From positions 1-6,938 of the forward strand of contig CALAST010000073.1 in the NCBI GenBank assembly GCA_937889225.1: a stretch of DNA of 6,938 nucleotides, given 5' to 3'. Source of the stretch: an uncultured Lachnobacterium sp. (GTDB lineage: Bacteria; Bacillota; Clostridia; Lachnospirales; Lachnospiraceae). The position numbers were made by a program, and so were the translations under genes. The notes under the pieces were generated by a model. That model saw nothing but the letters and a program-made list of their open reading frames with translations, did not search any database and was not told the origin of the DNA. Positions 5,341 to 6,938 of the stretch are shown here, piece after piece (position 1 is the first letter of the stretch; each line of letters opens with the position of its first letter).

Positions 5341-5433
5341 ATGACAGATTTTCAAATGTTATCCATCATCCTTATGATACTTAATATCATCGTGATGTTA
5401 ATATTAGAAATTATTCGTAATACAAAAAAATAA
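5341..5433 (+). CDS. Type I toxin-like small membrane peptide (holin-like/Fst-TxpA type, 30 aa)
   Basis: ATG at 5341 follows AAAGGGGG with a seven-base spacer. The 30-codon peptide starts MTDFQMLSIILMILNIIVML. It has a short polar N-terminus, one hydrophobic helix (about 6-24) and a basic, polar end RNTKK. This is the layout of Firmicute type I toxins and of the small putative holin-like toxin family, which insert in the membrane and depolarise it when overproduced. The stop codon lies inside the stem of the downstream terminator, another common feature of these loci. Translation is probably repressed by the convergent RNA at 5424-5509 and by the folded leader. The gene is too short for default gene callers. 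Family assignment is by layout and residue pattern; toxicity is inferred. Confidence 0.72.
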   Translation: MTDFQMLSIILMILNIIVMLILEIIRNTKK

Positions 5434-5509
5434 CCGCCCTCGCCAAAGTTGCGGTTATTTTCATAACTTAATGACTTAGGACTAACCAACTATCGGTAGT
5501 GCCTTTTCT
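5424..5509 (-). ncRNA. Candidate type I antitoxin RNA (about 86 nt, antisense to the toxin 3' end)
   Basis: Transcription from the promoter at 5516-5544 would start near 5509 and end at the shared terminator, where the minus strand has a stem followed by seven T's (5424-5430). The RNA carries the motif AAGGCACTACC...GGTTAGTCC near its 5' end and no credible ORF. It would be fully complementary to the toxin mRNA over the terminator (5427-5461). Its CTACCG can also pair with CGGTAG (5243-5248) in the toxin leader, giving contact at both ends as in Fst/par-type systems. Both ends of the RNA are predicted from promoter and terminator only. Confidence 0.6.
5427..5461. terminator. Shared bidirectional terminator of toxin mRNA and antitoxin RNA
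   Basis: AAAATAACCGC (5427-5437) pairs perfectly with GCGGTTATTTT (5451-5461) around a 13-base loop. The T-run for the plus strand is short (TTTT); on the minus strand the stem is followed by TTTTTTT, so termination should be stronger for the antisense RNA. The toxin stop codon 5431-5433 is part of the stem. Confidence 0.85.
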
Positions 5510-5515
5510 ATACTC

Positions 5516-5544
5516 ATAATAATATGTATTCCTGCAATTGTCAA
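5516..5544 (-). promoter_or_regulatory. Near-consensus sigma-A promoter for the antisense RNA
   Basis: On the minus strand TTGACA (5539-5544) is a perfect -35, the spacer is 17 bp and TATTAT (5516-5521) is a -10 with one mismatch. It is the best promoter by eye in the window and points at the 3' end of the toxin gene with no ORF behind it. Confidence 0.75.
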
Positions 5545-6938
5545 TTCCAAATGCCATGAAGTTTGTGTCAAGTGTTCGTTGGCAACTTTCCACATATTTT
5601 TTCTTTACAATATTTCACTTAAATTTTTGTACACCAAATAAACCCTGCCTGGGCTTTGCTTAACTACAAAATGCTCTTTTAAATGCTTTTCTGGATGCTG
5701 TCTGCATCGCATCTAGAATCGGCATATGCATGCTCACTATGTCTGCATACGCATTTCCTTTTCCATCTTTCTTCGGTGCTTTTGCTGCACTTAATGTTTC
5801 CACAGCTTCCTGCATCTGCATTGTGAATACCAAACCATCCGTATAACGTTCTATTGTCTCTGACAACTCCCTGTTTTCCTTACGGTACAGGGCTTTCGCA
5901 AGATTATTTGCTCCATTCACGGACCATCTCATTCTCCGGTGCTTCATCCTCAGCGTGATTACCGTACAGTTTTGGTTTTCCTGTATTCCCATCTCTTTAT
6001 ACAAAAGACCTTCTCGGGGCTCCGGTATCATGATTCCACGTTTATCATATGGTAGAAGACCATTTCTGTTATTGTTCAAATATTTATATAATTCTAATGC
6101 ATTTTTGCTCGTTTTGTCTTTTTCATCTGGACTTTCTACACTTGTTGCATAAATTTTTATATATTCCAGCATTTCCTCTATCTTTTCTTCTTCAAAAAGT
6201 TTTCTTATAGTATGCTGTGCTTTTTTATCTTTTATTTTTCTCAGAATCTCCTGATAGATATGATATCTGTCCAACTGAAAAATGGTATCTGGATCATACG
6301 TATCTTTAATCCAGCTTCCCCCATCACCATTCAAAATTCTCTGGCCGATTTCATCTGCGTTATATTTTTTTCGAATACAGGCTTCCCGTTTTTCATGAAA
6401 TTCTGTGCTTTTCTCCATTCCTGCAAGCATTGTTTTTCCTACGATTGTACTGCGGTTCTGCTTTTCCTTTTCCGCATCCCATCCTTCGTACATGGTAAAT
6501 ACTTTCATTTCCTGCTTTTTCATTTTCTTATGCTTTTTATCCTGCATGGAAAGCCACACACCATCCATTTCTTCAAAAAGCACCGGTATTTCCCTTTTTC
6601 CTTCTGCCTGGTCTGCGTTCATCTGCTTAACCGCATGGTTTTCTTCCTCACGGATTCTTTCGCCCAAACGCTGCATCATATTCCATACACCTCCGGCACT
6701 GATACTCTGACCGCATGTGCTGTTTATAATGTCAGATGTAGTTCGATAAGGGGACTCTGTGACGGTCATTGCTATTTTTTCTGCAAGATTTGTTGAAATT
6801 AAGCCAATTTTTTCCATCTGCATTGCCTCATCCAGAAGATGAACATGTGCTTTTCTTCCATCTTCCAGAACTGTTTGGTATACCCTGCGTTCATATTCCA
6901 CTTCACCATATACTGTTTTAATGGTTGTGCTACGTTTT
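5545..6938 (-). mobile_element. ISLre2-family insertion sequence (right part; left end outside the window)
   Basis: The element is defined by its transposase. The transposase-distal end must lie between the stop at 5660 and the antisense promoter at about 5545, but I could not identify the terminal inverted repeat without the other end, so the left coordinate is approximate. CCC-AGGCA-GGG followed by TTTATTT just after the stop may be a weak terminator. Confidence 0.5.
5660..6938 (-). CDS. ISLre2-family (UPF0236) transposase, 5' end beyond the window
   Basis: The frame is open to the window edge: codons before GTG 6899-6901 read KRSTTIKTVYGE, which belongs to the protein, as ISLre2 transposases typically carry an R-T-I-K-T-x-x-G-E-V stretch ahead of the RRxY segment. 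The GTG is therefore not the true start. Counting from that GTG, family signatures are FEEMDGVWL (109-117), NGDGGSWIK (191-199) and FQLDRYH (208-214), with Asp113 and Asp193 as candidate catalytic acids, and the C-terminal MKHRRMRWSVNGANNLAKAL region. The C-terminus is complete and the visible part has no stop or frameshift, so the copy may be active. The protein cuts and joins the ends of its own element. Some tens of N-terminal residues are missing from view. Confidence 0.9.
   Translation of the reverse strand, partial: KRSTTIKTVYGEVEYERRVYQTVLEDGRKAHVHLLDEAMQMEKIGLISTNLAEKIAMTVTESPYRTTSDIINSTCGQSISAGGVWNMMQRLGERIREEENHAVKQMNADQAEGKREIPVLFEEMDGVWLSMQDKKHKKMKKQEMKVFTMYEGWDAEKEKQNRSTIVGKTMLAGMEKSTEFHEKREACIRKKYNADEIGQRILNGDGGSWIKDTYDPDTIFQLDRYHIYQEILRKIKDKKAQHTIRKLFEEEKIEEMLEYIKIYATSVESPDEKDKTSKNALELYKYLNNNRNGLLPYDKRGIMIPEPREGLLYKEMGIQENQNCTVITLRMKHRRMRWSVNGANNLAKALYRKENRELSETIERYTDGLVFTMQMQEAVETLSAAKAPKKDGKGNAYADIVSMHMPILDAMQTASRKAFKRAFCS

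Larger units (their letters stand above)
5228..5505. repeat. Inverted motif pair bracketing the toxin-antitoxin locus
   Basis: AAGGTGCTACC...GGTTAGTCC (5228-5259) recurs inverted as GGACTAACC...GGTAGTGCCTT (5479-5505). GGTTAGTCC is identical over nine bases and the outer parts match at nine of eleven. Each copy lies at the predicted 5' end of one of the two convergent RNAs. Confidence 0.6.

Noticed and set aside
5161..5355. 64-codon minus-strand ORF opposite the toxin leader
   Set aside because: It runs antisense through the structured 5' UTR and the palindromic motif, has no good ribosome binding site, and its openness is explained by the leader sequence.
5566..5571. Second TTGACA on the minus strand
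   Set aside because: No acceptable -10 at 16-18 bp; the copy at 5539-5544 has both boxes.
1..6938. CRISPR array, tRNA or rRNA genes
   Set aside because: No regularly spaced repeats, and no tRNA cloverleaf or rRNA-like sequence noticed on either strand.

Overview
The window looks like a chromosomal segment of a low-GC Firmicute, most likely a gut Clostridia of the Lachnospiraceae type. I infer this from strong AGGAG-type ribosome binding sites, AT-rich intergenic DNA and the gene families present; no 16S or other taxonomic marker is in view.

Left part (1-2983), all on the minus strand. In transcription order it holds a TcdA-type tRNA t6A dehydratase (2234-2983), a multi-pass M50-type zinc metallopeptidase (984-2132) and a small alarmone (pppGpp/ppGpp) synthetase of the RelQ/YjbM kind (186-788). 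Two very short ORFs with plausible ribosome binding sites sit in the gaps on either side of the peptidase gene (2147-2209 and 912-956). The first could be co-transcribed with tcdA and the peptidase.

Middle (2984-4937). Between tcdA and the next gene lies a roughly 230-bp non-coding island of nested palindromes (3046-3277). It resembles the non-coding end, or a non-autonomous remnant, of an IS200/IS605-type element. Next comes a PucR-family regulator on the minus strand (3291-4445). Its leader is unusual: a 31-codon ORF overlaps, by TGATG, a well-placed ATG that is out of frame with pucR because of an A8 run. A divergent promoter region with two palindromes separates this from a plus-strand 52-aa orphan gene (4779-4937), which ends at a bidirectional terminator.

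Right part (4938-6938). A decayed minus-strand coding fragment (5009-5160) is followed by what I consider the most interesting locus: a probable type I toxin-antitoxin system. A 30-aa membrane toxin peptide (5341-5433, plus) has a long structured 5' UTR. It converges on a short antisense RNA driven by a near-consensus promoter (TTGACA-17-TATTAT, minus), and both RNAs end in one shared bidirectional terminator. The 5' ends of the two RNAs carry related motifs that form an inverted repeat around the locus, and the 5' UTR can fold so as to hide the toxin Shine-Dalgarno sequence. The window ends inside an ISLre2-family transposase (5660-6938, minus, 5' end outside the window).

How the genes might work together: the left genes are housekeeping or stress functions (tRNA modification, membrane proteolysis, alarmone synthesis). 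PucR may control itself and the divergent 52-aa gene through the palindromes between them. The right side is accessory DNA, with a selfish RNA-regulated toxin beside an insertion sequence. Functions are assigned from motifs in the translated sequence and from family knowledge; no searches were run.
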